Assembly: GCA_027053695.1 (NCBI GenBank)
Contig: JALUHL010000221.1
Span: 1 to 6,811 of the forward strand
Origin: Ghiorsea sp.
Lineage (GTDB): Bacteria > Pseudomonadota > Zetaproteobacteria > Mariprofundales > Mariprofundaceae
Direction of reading: 5' to 3'
DNA length: 6,811 bases
Shown here: piece by piece, positions 1-6,719 of the stretch
Layout: every line of letters starts with the position of its first letter
Position numbering within the stretch: position 1 is the first letter of the stretch
Position numbers and translations under genes: made by a program
Notes under the pieces: generated by a model
Databases searched by the model: none
Told to the model about the DNA's origin: nothing
Seen by the model: the letters and a program-made list of their open reading frames with translations, nothing else

Positions 1-1
1 G

Positions 2-442
2 CCTTTGATTGACCCACAAGCCATCCAAGCCGTGGTTGCCCCTTTTGCTGAGCAAGCCGATTTGCAAATGGCGACACTGGCTCACCCCATCCGCCAAGCA
101 GCCGATTTTGAAGATGCCAATGTGGTCAAGCTTGTGTGCAATGCTTTAGGCCATGCCATGTATTTTAGCCGCGCGCCCATCCCGTTTCCACGAAACAAGG
201 ATGCGCTTTCCTCCACCGATATGCAGCAGCATGTAGGTTTGTATGCTTATCGCCGTGATTTCCTACTTAAATACTCATCGCTAGCCCCATGCAAAACAGA
301 GAAAATCGAGCAGTTGGAACAGTTGCGTGTCTTACACCATGGTTACCCTATTGCCGTCACTTCAGGTGACTTTCATTGTTTGGGTGTGGATACGCCCGAT
401 GATTTAAAGCGCGCAGAAGCCTTGCTCGCCGAGCAAAGTTAA
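2..442 (+). CDS. kdsB: 3-deoxy-manno-octulosonate cytidylyltransferase (CMP-Kdo synthetase), C-terminal part; 5' end outside window
   Basis: KdsB activates Kdo with CTP to CMP-Kdo in the cytoplasm, the donor used to build the inner core of lipopolysaccharide. The visible 146 residues start in the frame reading PLIDP, which matches the family's GDEPLI(D/E)P segment, so roughly the first 95-100 residues of a ~250-residue enzyme lie before the window. Family segments follow in the right order: NVVKLVCN, then YFSRAPIPFPR (the conserved SRAPIP stretch), QHVGLYAYRRDFL, EQLEQLRVLHHGYPIAV and a C-terminal GVDTPDDLKRAEALL. The gene ends in TAA at 440-442, and the next start codon follows after only three bases, which suggests translational coupling. 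The TTG at 5 is not a start; it is an internal Leu. The identification rests on recognised motifs and is secure. Confidence 0.95.
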   Translation, partial: PLIDPQAIQAVVAPFAEQADLQMATLAHPIRQAADFEDANVVKLVCNALGHAMYFSRAPIPFPRNKDALSSTDMQQHVGLYAYRRDFLLKYSSLAPCKTEKIEQLEQLRVLHHGYPIAVTSGDFHCLGVDTPDDLKRAEALLAEQS

Positions 443-445
443 ACC

Positions 446-1090
446 ATGAGCACCCAGCAAGTGGCTAAGTTTTATTCGCCTCTTGAAGAACGCATCAATA
501 TTTATTCGCATGTGCTGGGCATCATACTCAGCTGCATTGGACTTATCTTTTTGGTGCGTCAAGCGCTTCAAATTGGCGATATCTGGCATATCGTAAGCTT
601 TATCATTTTTGGTGTCAGTTTGATTGTTTTATACACTGCATCATCGCTTTACCATAGCGCAAAAGAGCCTGCTCTACGCAATCATTTGTGAATTTTTGAC
701 CATGCTGCCATTTATATCATCATTGCAGGCACATACACACCATTCACCCTTATTACCCTGCATGGCATGGTGGGCTGGATCATTTTTGCAACCACTTGGG
801 GCATGGCTTTTATCGGCGTTATACTCAAATTATTTTATACGGGTCGCTTCAAAATCTTGTCCACATCCATGTATGTTTTGATGGGATGGATGATTGTATT
901 CGCGATCCAACCTTTGATGGACAACCTCGCACCCCAAGGTTTAAGGCTATTGGTTGCAGGCGGTTTGGCTTACACAATCGGTGCAGTGCTTTACAGCATC
1001 AAAGCGATTCCACTCAACCACGCCATCTTTCATATCTTGGTTTTACTGGGCAGCACATGCCACTTTTTTGCGGTTTATCTTTATGTTTAA
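446..1090 (+). pseudogene. trhA: Hemolysin III / TrhA (YqfA-like, PAQR superfamily) membrane protein gene interrupted by an in-frame TGA
   Basis: The reading frame from ATG 446 to TAA 1088-1090 is 214 codons plus stop, close to E. coli YqfA (about 219 residues), but codon 82 (689-691) is TGA. Both halves are in the same frame, so this is not a frameshift. Before the stop are the N-terminal EERINIYSHVLG segment, two hydrophobic helices and the SxxxH motif (S66, H70 in ASSLYH). After it the family sequence resumes at once with IFDHAAIYIIIAGTYTPF, then several more helices and the C-terminal HxxxH (H192, H196 in NHAIFH). These Ser/His/Asp positions are the presumed metal site of PAQR-like proteins. 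Without readthrough the product is an 81-residue fragment of two helices; the next in-frame ATG (767) lies in the fourth hydrophobic stretch and has no Shine-Dalgarno. Only three bases separate it from kdsB. It may be a recent nonsense mutation, a leaky stop or a base-call error. Family assignment is strong; functional state is open. The family name 'hemolysin' does not establish toxicity. Confidence 0.88.
689..691 (+). other. In-frame TGA stop (codon 82) inside the hemolysin III gene
   Basis: The codons run CGC AAT CAT TTG TGA ATT TTT GAC CAT, reading RNHL-stop-IFDH. In E. coli YqfA, as I recall it, the matching stretch is LKKFDH, so the position normally holds a basic residue in the loop before the third helix. 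CGA or AGA (Arg) to TGA needs one base change. All four complete reading-frame ends in this window that are otherwise intact use TAA, and valS contains more than 20 Trp codons, all TGG, so there is no sign that TGA is read as Trp here. Confidence 0.85.
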
Positions 1091-1147
1091 GCCGCTGCTG
1101 AACATCATGCCATTGCTCATAGAATTAAACCAACCTATCATAGCCGC

Positions 1148-2344
1148 ATGAGCAGCAAAAAAGATGAACGCGACATTGATGAAATCTTAGCCAGTATTGA
1201 TGATATGCTTGCAGGTAAAGATGAAAAAACATCTGTAACCCAAGAGCGCAAAGAGGTAGTTGAGCAAGCTGCTCGCGAATCAGAAGATGCTTTGGGTCTT
1301 TCATCTACCGCTGAACAAGCCGCAGGTACAGCATCCAAACTTCAACCTTTTGAGCCTTTGGACGATAATCCCAATACTGCTGAAAGCGCTAAAGCTGATG
1401 AAGAACAAGCCACAGAAACTGAAACAGATAAAACTGAAGTCGATGAAACTGGGGAAGACAAAGCAGAGATAGACGATGCTGCAAAAGAAACAAACGAAGA
1501 TGATGAGCAAGCCCCTAGACCACGCATTGTGCTCACAGAAGAGTTTTTAGAGCCCAGCGCACAAGAATCGTTGCCGCTTTGGGCAGCCCAAGCCAGCACT
1601 ACTCAAGATGAACCCGAAGAAGTTTCTATTGAAAATGAAAGTGTAGAAGCAACGCATGAAACTTCAGATAAAGGTGCGCTTGAAGTCATTGAAGAAGCAA
1701 ATGAAACAGACAAAATGAACCATAGCCCAACGATTGAAGTAGAAGCTCTTGAAGAAGGCAGTTCAGAGCCAAAAGTTGAGGGGGAAACACAAGAAGAACC
1801 TTTCACCTTTGGCGAAACACCTATTATTTCTAGCCAGCATAAAGACGAGGCTGATGCTAGCAAAACTGAAGAAGAACACCCCGCCCAAGAAAGCACTGAA
1901 CACGAAGTAGAAACAGATGGCAACATCAAAGACAACAAGAAAGGTGAATTTGATGCGGTTTTTGATGTCATTGCATCTGATGACACTATTACCTTTGATA
2001 TTAGTGAAGCTATGAATGAAGACACAGTTTATGATATTGAAGTGTTAGATAAAGAGCTTGTTGAAGCATTTGTTCACGATGCCATTCAAGATACCGATGA
2101 GGTGGAAGCTAAAAAAGTAGAATACACTAAAACAGTTGAAACCGAAATGGAAAATGAGACACAAAATGCCCTACAAGAAGAGCTTGTCTCTCTTAATCCT
2201 GATGAATTAGACCCCTTGATTGAAGCGGTCAGCGATGAAGTGCGCATCAAAATCAATCAGCATTTGCAACAGATTCTGCCTGAATTGATTAGCGATGCCT
2301 TGCTAGAGCATTTAGCCAATCAGTCTGATAAACAAGACGATTAA
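1148..2344 (+). CDS. PopZ-like acidic polar-organising protein (DUF2497-like candidate)
   Basis: No enzyme fold is visible. The 398-residue product is about 29% Asp+Glu by hand count, has no Cys and a single Trp (W145), and most of it should be disordered. Three features match the Caulobacter PopZ plan. First, an N-terminal helix DIDEILASIDDML (residues 9-21) closely resembles PopZ's MEEILASIRRII, the partner-binding helix. Second, there is a long acidic linker, here roughly residues 22-350. Third, the C-terminal amphipathic helices at 355-390, with the element ILPELISDALLEHL, align with PopZ's NLPRIVETKVEEEV in the oligomerisation region. The gene sits 47 bases before valS, as DUF2497 genes do in many Alphaproteobacteria. 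PopZ forms condensates at the cell pole that anchor ParB-parS and signalling proteins. The linker is much longer than in the 177-residue Caulobacter protein. ATG 1148 is chosen because the helix motif begins right after it; no Shine-Dalgarno is evident. Alternatively it is an unrelated acidic protein with chance similarity at the ends. Confidence 0.7.
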   Translation: MSSKKDERDIDEILASIDDMLAGKDEKTSVTQERKEVVEQAARESEDALGLSSTAEQAAGTASKLQPFEPLDDNPNTAESAKADEEQATETETDKTEVDETGEDKAEIDDAAKETNEDDEQAPRPRIVLTEEFLEPSAQESLPLWAAQASTTQDEPEEVSIENESVEATHETSDKGALEVIEEANETDKMNHSPTIEVEALEEGSSEPKVEGETQEEPFTFGETPIISSQHKDEADASKTEEEHPAQESTEHEVETDGNIKDNKKGEFDAVFDVIASDDTITFDISEAMNEDTVYDIEVLDKELVEAFVHDAIQDTDEVEAKKVEYTKTVETEMENETQNALQEELVSLNPDELDPLIEAVSDEVRIKINQHLQQILPELISDALLEHLANQSDKQDD

Positions 2345-2376
2345 AGAAAAACAAACATACTTACATATTAATAATT

Positions 2377-2380
2377 AGGA
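2377..2380 (+). promoter_or_regulatory. Ribosome binding site of valS
   Basis: AGGA lies 11 bases before ATG 2392, a slightly long spacing. It supports this ATG over the later in-frame ATG at residue 13. The surrounding 47-base gap (2345-2391) is very AT-rich and could hold a promoter, but I find no convincing -35/-10 pair. Confidence 0.55.
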
Positions 2381-2391
2381 ACACACAACAC

Positions 2392-5037
2392 ATGAGCGAT
2401 TCGCCAACAGCATACAACCCGCAAGCTATGGAACCAAAAACCACCGAACAGTGGTTAAATTCTGATGCTTTTAAGCCTAATCCTAATGGACAAGGGCAAT
2501 ACAGCATCACCCTGCCCCCACCAAATGTGACAGGCAGCCTGCATATGGGTCATGCTTTTTCGGGCACGATTCAGGATATTTTGATTCGTTGGCAGCGCAT
2601 GATGGGCAAAGAAGTGCTTTGGCAATTGGGGCTAGACCATGCAGGTATTGCCACGCAAATGGTGGTCGAGCGTCAGCTTGATGCCCAAGGTGTTCACCGC
2701 CGTGATTTGGGGCGTGAGAAGTTCATCGAAAAAGTTTGGGAATGGAAAGCTGAATCTGGCGGCACGATTTTAGGGCAAATGAAGCATTTGGGCTTCTCTA
2801 TTGATTGGTCGCGTGAACGATTCACCATGGATGAAGGTTCTTCTGCTGCTGTGCAAGAAGTGTTTGTGCGCTTGTTTGAAGAAGGTTTGATTTATCGTGG
2901 CAAGCGTTTGGTGAACTGGGACCCTGTGCTTGAAACGGCTGTATCTGATTTGGAAGTGGTACATGAGGAAGAAGCAGGTCATTTCTGGCATATTCAATAT
3001 CCCCACGCCGATGACCCAAGTCAACATGTGATTGTTGCCACCACCCGCCCAGAAACATTATTGGGCGATGGCGCGGTTGCTGTTCATCCATCCGATGAAC
3101 GCTATAAAGATTTGATTGGTAAAGAGCTTATTCTTCCTTTGTGTAATCGTACCATCCCTGTGGTTGCCGATGAATATGTTGACCCTGAATTTGGTACAGG
3201 TTGTGTGAAAATAACCCCTGCCCATGATTTTAACGATTATGAAGTTGGTAAACGCCATGATTTGCCCATGCTTAATATTTTCACCAACACCGCACACATC
3301 AACAATGAAGATTTTATCCCTGAGCAATATGTAGGCTTGGATAGATATGAAGCGCGGGAACACATCATTGCCGATTTGGAAGCCGAAGGTTTGTTGTATA
3401 AGGTTGAAGAGCATGAACACAAGGTTGGTCGTGGTGACCGCTCTCATGCCGTGATTGAGCCGTATTTAACCGACCAATGGTATGTTGCCATTCAAGATTT
3501 GGCAGACCCTGCCATTGAAGCTGTGGAATCAGGTGAGATTAAGTTTGTGCCTGAACACTGGCAAAAAACTTACTTTGAATGGATGCGCAATATCCAAGAT
3601 TGGTGCATTTCGCGGCAACTTTGGTGGGGGCATCAAATCCCTGCTTGGTATTGCGCGGACTGCGACCATATCACTGTGGACAGAGAAACGCCCAACTGCT
3701 GTGGCGGTTGTGGCTCTAAAAATATCAAACAAGATGAAGATGTGTTGGACACTTGGTTTTCATCAGGCCTATGGCCTTTCTCAACATTGGGTTGGGATGG
3801 TAAAAGCGATAGCGAGGATATGGCGAAGTTCTACCCCACCAATGTGTTGGTCACTGGCTTTGATATTATCTTTTTCTGGGTTGCCCGCATGATTATGATG
3901 GGCAAGAAGTTTACAGGCAAAGAGCCATTTAAAGATATTTATATCCATGCCCTTATTCGGGATAAAGATGGGCAAAAAATGTCCAAATCCAAGGGTAATG
4001 TGGTTGACCCACTAGAAATGATTAAAGCTTATGGCGCAGATGCGCTTCGCTTTACTTTGGCGCACATGGCAACACCGGGTCGCGATGTGAAATTGGATGT
4101 CAAACGCATTGAGTCTAACCGCAATTTCATGAACAAAATCTGGAATGCCTCGCGTTTTGTGTTTATGAACCGTGAAGATGCCAAGCCTGATACAAGCATT
4201 GAGCCTAAAAATGATGTGAACCGTTGGATTTTATCCGAATTGAACACATGCGCCAAAGATGTGCACAAAGCTTTGGAAGAATACCGCTTTAATGAAGCCG
4301 CAGGCACGCTTTACAGCTTTATTTGGGGCACCTATTGCGATTGGTATGTGGAAGCCGCGAAAACATCGCTCTACAAAGGCGATGCAGAAGATAAACGCGA
4401 AACCCAAATTGTGATGCTCACAGCACTTGATGGTTGGTTGCGTTTATTGCACCCGATTTGCCCATTTATCACCGAGCAAATTTTTCAGGAATTGCACGGC
4501 GAGGATGCAAGGTTGGTGACAGACGAATGGCATACTGATTATTTTACCGATGCTAATGCTGTCACCAACATGCAACGCATCATGGATATTGTGAATGCGA
4601 TTCGCTCAATTCGTGGTGAAATGAATGTGTCTCCGGGCAAGAAAATCGAAGCACACTTTGCAGTGTCCGATGAGCTTAAAGCAGCCCTTGCGCCGCAAGA
4701 AAAGCTTTTGATGAGCCTAGCCAAGCTGGAAAACATTGCATGGTTGGATGCCGATGCGGAAGTGGAAAATGCAGCCCTTGCCCCGCTTTCTGAGCTTAAA
4801 ATCTTCTTGCCACTTGCAGGGTTGGTGAATGTTGCCGAAGAATTGACCCGTGTTGCAAAAAATATGGACAAAATCGAAAAAGAAATGGGTGGGCTCAAAG
4901 GTCGTTTAAACAATGACAAGTTTGTTGCCAGCGCACCTGAAGCTGTGGTTGCCAAAGCTCGCGCGGACTTGGCGGAGTTAGAAACCAAACTTACTGAGCT
5001 AGAAAACGCTAAAGCTAAACTAGAAGCACTAACGTAA
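2392..5037 (+). CDS. valS: Valine--tRNA ligase (valyl-tRNA synthetase)
   Basis: This class Ia synthetase charges tRNA-Val with valine in the cytoplasm and hydrolyses mischarged Thr-tRNA-Val. The 881 residues are a normal full length. The catalytic Rossmann fold carries PPPNVTGSLHMGH, with the HIGH-type signature at residues 51-54. The CP1 editing domain shows ATTRPETLLGD (216 onward) and GTGCVKITPAHDFNDYE (268 onward; conserved Asp 279). DWCISRQLWWGHQIPAWYC (from 403) leads into a Cys-rich knuckle, C421-x2-C424 and C437-x2-C440, likely zinc-binding; the E. coli enzyme lacks these Cys pairs as far as I recall. DEDVLDTWFSSGLWPFSTLGW and the ATP-binding loop KMSKS (529-533) follow. An anticodon-binding helical region contains DWYVEAAK. 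The charged C-terminal stretch of about residues 815-881 is the coiled-coil tRNA-binding arm typical of ValRS. The gene follows the PopZ-like gene and precedes an accessory gene by 18 bases. Confidence 0.99.
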   Translation: MSDSPTAYNPQAMEPKTTEQWLNSDAFKPNPNGQGQYSITLPPPNVTGSLHMGHAFSGTIQDILIRWQRMMGKEVLWQLGLDHAGIATQMVVERQLDAQGVHRRDLGREKFIEKVWEWKAESGGTILGQMKHLGFSIDWSRERFTMDEGSSAAVQEVFVRLFEEGLIYRGKRLVNWDPVLETAVSDLEVVHEEEAGHFWHIQYPHADDPSQHVIVATTRPETLLGDGAVAVHPSDERYKDLIGKELILPLCNRTIPVVADEYVDPEFGTGCVKITPAHDFNDYEVGKRHDLPMLNIFTNTAHINNEDFIPEQYVGLDRYEAREHIIADLEAEGLLYKVEEHEHKVGRGDRSHAVIEPYLTDQWYVAIQDLADPAIEAVESGEIKFVPEHWQKTYFEWMRNIQDWCISRQLWWGHQIPAWYCADCDHITVDRETPNCCGGCGSKNIKQDEDVLDTWFSSGLWPFSTLGWDGKSDSEDMAKFYPTNVLVTGFDIIFFWVARMIMMGKKFTGKEPFKDIYIHALIRDKDGQKMSKSKGNVVDPLEMIKAYGADALRFTLAHMATPGRDVKLDVKRIESNRNFMNKIWNASRFVFMNREDAKPDTSIEPKNDVNRWILSELNTCAKDVHKALEEYRFNEAAGTLYSFIWGTYCDWYVEAAKTSLYKGDAEDKRETQIVMLTALDGWLRLLHPICPFITEQIFQELHGEDARLVTDEWHTDYFTDANAVTNMQRIMDIVNAIRSIRGEMNVSPGKKIEAHFAVSDELKAALAPQEKLLMSLAKLENIAWLDADAEVENAALAPLSELKIFLPLAGLVNVAEELTRVAKNMDKIEKEMGGLKGRLNNDKFVASAPEAVVAKARADLAELETKLTELENAKAKLEALT

Positions 5038-5043
5038 TATATA

Positions 5044-5049
5044 GAGGGG
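5044..5049 (+). promoter_or_regulatory. Ribosome binding site of the 512-residue membrane protein gene
   Basis: GAGGGG ends six bases before ATG 5056, a good position and the strongest Shine-Dalgarno in the window. It fixes the start of the downstream gene. The valS stop to this start is only 18 bases with no room for a terminator, so the gene is probably transcribed with valS. Confidence 0.7.
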
Positions 5050-5055
5050 TATCCT

Positions 5056-6594
5056 ATGCGCCATTTTTTAACCGCCTTACTAACACTTTCAACAGGCATT
5101 GGTGGTCACTTTATTAATCGGCGATGGGACAAAGCAATCTTCTTTTTTAGTGTAGCGGTTATAAGTTTTGCTTTACTTTATTGGGCATTCTTCTTCCAAA
5201 TCAATAATCTTAATTCGAGCAATGACAATCCTCTTGAAACCAGTATTTTATCGGGGATGGACAGCATTATTCTTAACTTTGCTGTTTTTTATATCAGCTT
5301 GCTCCTAATTAGCGCTATATCTGCATTTATTGACTCACAAAAAACTAACATAAACACAACAGGGTATTGGACAATACTAGGAGTATTCGGCTCTCTTTTC
5401 TTGACATTATTCATGACTAGTTTTTCCCTTCTTTTTCTATCCATATTAGGCTTTTATTCATCCCAAAACCTATCCAAATCATCACCAAAACCTCATGTTA
5501 GCTACAACAGGACTTTTGCTTCCTCTTTCTTTTTTTTAAATGAAACCTTTGGTGGATTTGATCATAGCATAACCTCGCCCCCACCTTTACCAAAAGGGGA
5601 TTACTCAATAGACATACTCTTTACCCACAACAATGAACCTGCAAAGGGAATATCTGTTAGGTTTAATGTTAATGGTAAATATAGAACTGACTTACTTACA
5701 TCAGATGAGAATGGCACCATCCATATTCCTGCCAAAGAAAACATCAATTATATCAACAGTCTAAGCATAGAAAAATGGAAGAATGCTCCTGTTAAGAGTA
5801 AAGGTATGATAATAATAACTGGGAAAGAATCTAAGGCTCATAAAGATTATTCAAAATATGATTGGTTCTCTAGTAAAGGTATTAAAGTTATCGCTTCAAA
5901 TGACAGTAGTAACCCAGTGGTTTTTCGTATAAAACCGACCATAAAAGTTCTTTGGCCAACCGAGGACACTAAAGAAGCACCCGTTAAAATAGAAAATGCC
6001 ACGATTAAATGGTCTCCTGTTAAACAGGCTGACTATTATATCATTGATGTCAAAAGTCTGGAACGCGAAGGCTCGTCTACGACGTATAGAAGTGTAGCAT
6101 CTAGAAAAGTGAACGTTAGTTCTTTAGAGCTTGCGACTTTAAAAACAATAACTGTTCCAGATTCATCTTTTGAATATACAGTAAAAATATCAGCATTTAA
6201 AAGTAATGGTAGTTTTATCAATGAGGCCACTCCATACAACCAAGCATCATTTGTTCTAGCAGATGGAAAATCTATTGTCGAAGATAGCTTGACTCATAAT
6301 CAGCCTGAAGACATTGATTATCAACAGCTTAGAGAGGTTAAGAAGCGTCTTAGCGTTGTTGATTCGCTTATTGATGAAGGCTCCCTTGACCTTGCAAGCA
6401 ACTTACTTGATACAATTCATTCCGATTATAAACAAGGCAAAAGATATGCACTTCAAGCATTAATTTTAGCTAAAAGGAATAAATGTGAAGAAGCAAATGC
6501 ATTGATAAAAAAGTCCATTAAACTTGGTGGATGCAAATGTTCAATTAAAAAAACACAAGAGTTATGCCCCCCTCTAACTTCTAAAAAGTATTAA
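5056..6594 (+). CDS. Unrecognised membrane-anchored protein: N-terminal TM region, two beta-sandwich-like domains, TPR-like C-terminus
   Basis: I do not recognise this 512-residue protein. It has a short hydrophobic N-terminal segment (about 4-18) with a GIGGHFINRRWDKAI stretch, reminiscent of the G-x-G-x-x-(Y/F)-N turn of small TM2/DUF5683-type membrane modules. Clear transmembrane helices lie at about 27-48, 69-92 and 104-134. After a proline-rich linker (SPPPLPKG, 174-181) residues 182-250 look like a transthyretin / carboxypeptidase-regulatory beta fold (KGISVRFNVNGKYRTDLLTS followed by DENGTIHIP). Residues 293-403 look like a fibronectin type III domain, with ATIKWSPVKQADYYIIDV and YTVKISAF. 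Residues 423-490 are helical and TPR-like. The tail has Cys 493, 495 and 504. The large part is probably outside the cytoplasmic membrane, but topology is not settled by the sequence. GC is about 30-37% in two spot-counted lines, below valS (40-58%), suggesting acquisition or relaxed composition. It could serve as an envelope scaffold or interaction protein; no catalytic motif is visible. The frame is intact, with a good ribosome binding site. Confidence 0.8.
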   Translation: MRHFLTALLTLSTGIGGHFINRRWDKAIFFFSVAVISFALLYWAFFFQINNLNSSNDNPLETSILSGMDSIILNFAVFYISLLLISAISAFIDSQKTNINTTGYWTILGVFGSLFLTLFMTSFSLLFLSILGFYSSQNLSKSSPKPHVSYNRTFASSFFFLNETFGGFDHSITSPPPLPKGDYSIDILFTHNNEPAKGISVRFNVNGKYRTDLLTSDENGTIHIPAKENINYINSLSIEKWKNAPVKSKGMIIITGKESKAHKDYSKYDWFSSKGIKVIASNDSSNPVVFRIKPTIKVLWPTEDTKEAPVKIENATIKWSPVKQADYYIIDVKSLEREGSSTTYRSVASRKVNVSSLELATLKTITVPDSSFEYTVKISAFKSNGSFINEATPYNQASFVLADGKSIVEDSLTHNQPEDIDYQQLREVKKRLSVVDSLIDEGSLDLASNLLDTIHSDYKQGKRYALQALILAKRNKCEEANALIKKSIKLGGCKCSIKKTQELCPPLTSKKY

Positions 6595-6607
6595 AAACAC
6601 ATTATTT

Positions 6608-6622
6608 CTAGTTAGCTACTAG
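6608..6622 (+). repeat. Small inverted repeat after the 512-residue gene
   Basis: CTAGT and ACTAG are perfect 5-base arms around the 5-base loop TAGCT, starting 14 bases after the stop codon. The stem is short and AT-rich and is not followed by a clean T-run, so it is a poor terminator. It could be an operator-like site for the next gene or chance. Confidence 0.3.
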
Positions 6623-6704
6623 TAGGTTTCTTGTTAATGGCATTTGTATCTTTCTTTGCTCACTTTAATTCACATGATACCTTCCACCTAAGCATAAGAA
6701 GAAC

Positions 6705-6709
6705 AAGGA
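6705..6709 (+). promoter_or_regulatory. Ribosome binding site of psd
   Basis: AAGGA lies 10 bases before ATG 6720, which supports that codon as the start of the truncated gene at the window end. Confidence 0.6.
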
Positions 6710-6719
6710 ATACCCGACC

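Larger units (their letters stand above)
6595..6719 (+). other. Intergenic region before psd; probable promoter location
   Basis: This 125-base gap is the longest in the window and contains no supportable gene. It is AT-rich and the natural place for a psd promoter. The best boxes I see are poor: TTTCTT (6651-6656) and TGATAC (6675-6680) with an 18-base spacer. I would not call a promoter on these alone. Confidence 0.3.

Noticed and set aside
689..740. TGA as a selenocysteine codon or reassigned Trp codon
   Set aside because: The family has a basic residue at this position, not Cys or Trp; I see no clear SECIS-like hairpin after it; valS uses only TGG for its many Trp residues.
624..881. Open frame in another phase across the hemolysin III stop, first read as evidence of a frameshift
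   Set aside because: The genuine family sequence before and after the stop is in the same phase (446 and 767 share a frame); this frame gives no family-like protein.
1603..2025. 140-codon minus-strand open frame opposite the acidic gene
   Set aside because: Ser-rich low-complexity translation is the expected mirror of Glu-rich codons on the + strand.
2345..2391. Promoter or T-box-type leader for valS
   Set aside because: The gap is 47 bases, too short for a T-box riboswitch, and no paired -35/-10 boxes stand out.
3058..3447. 129-codon minus-strand open frame inside valS
   Set aside because: Lies wholly opposite the ValRS editing domain; no family resemblance and no ribosome binding context.
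4539..5099. 186-codon open frame on the minus strand opposite the end of valS
   Set aside because: It is antisense to the strongly conserved valS, Ser/Ala-rich as expected from the complement of Glu/Lys/Ala codons, and has no recognisable domain.
6608..6640. Rho-independent terminator after the 512-residue gene
   Set aside because: The only hairpin has a 5-base AT-rich stem and no T-run, too weak to call.
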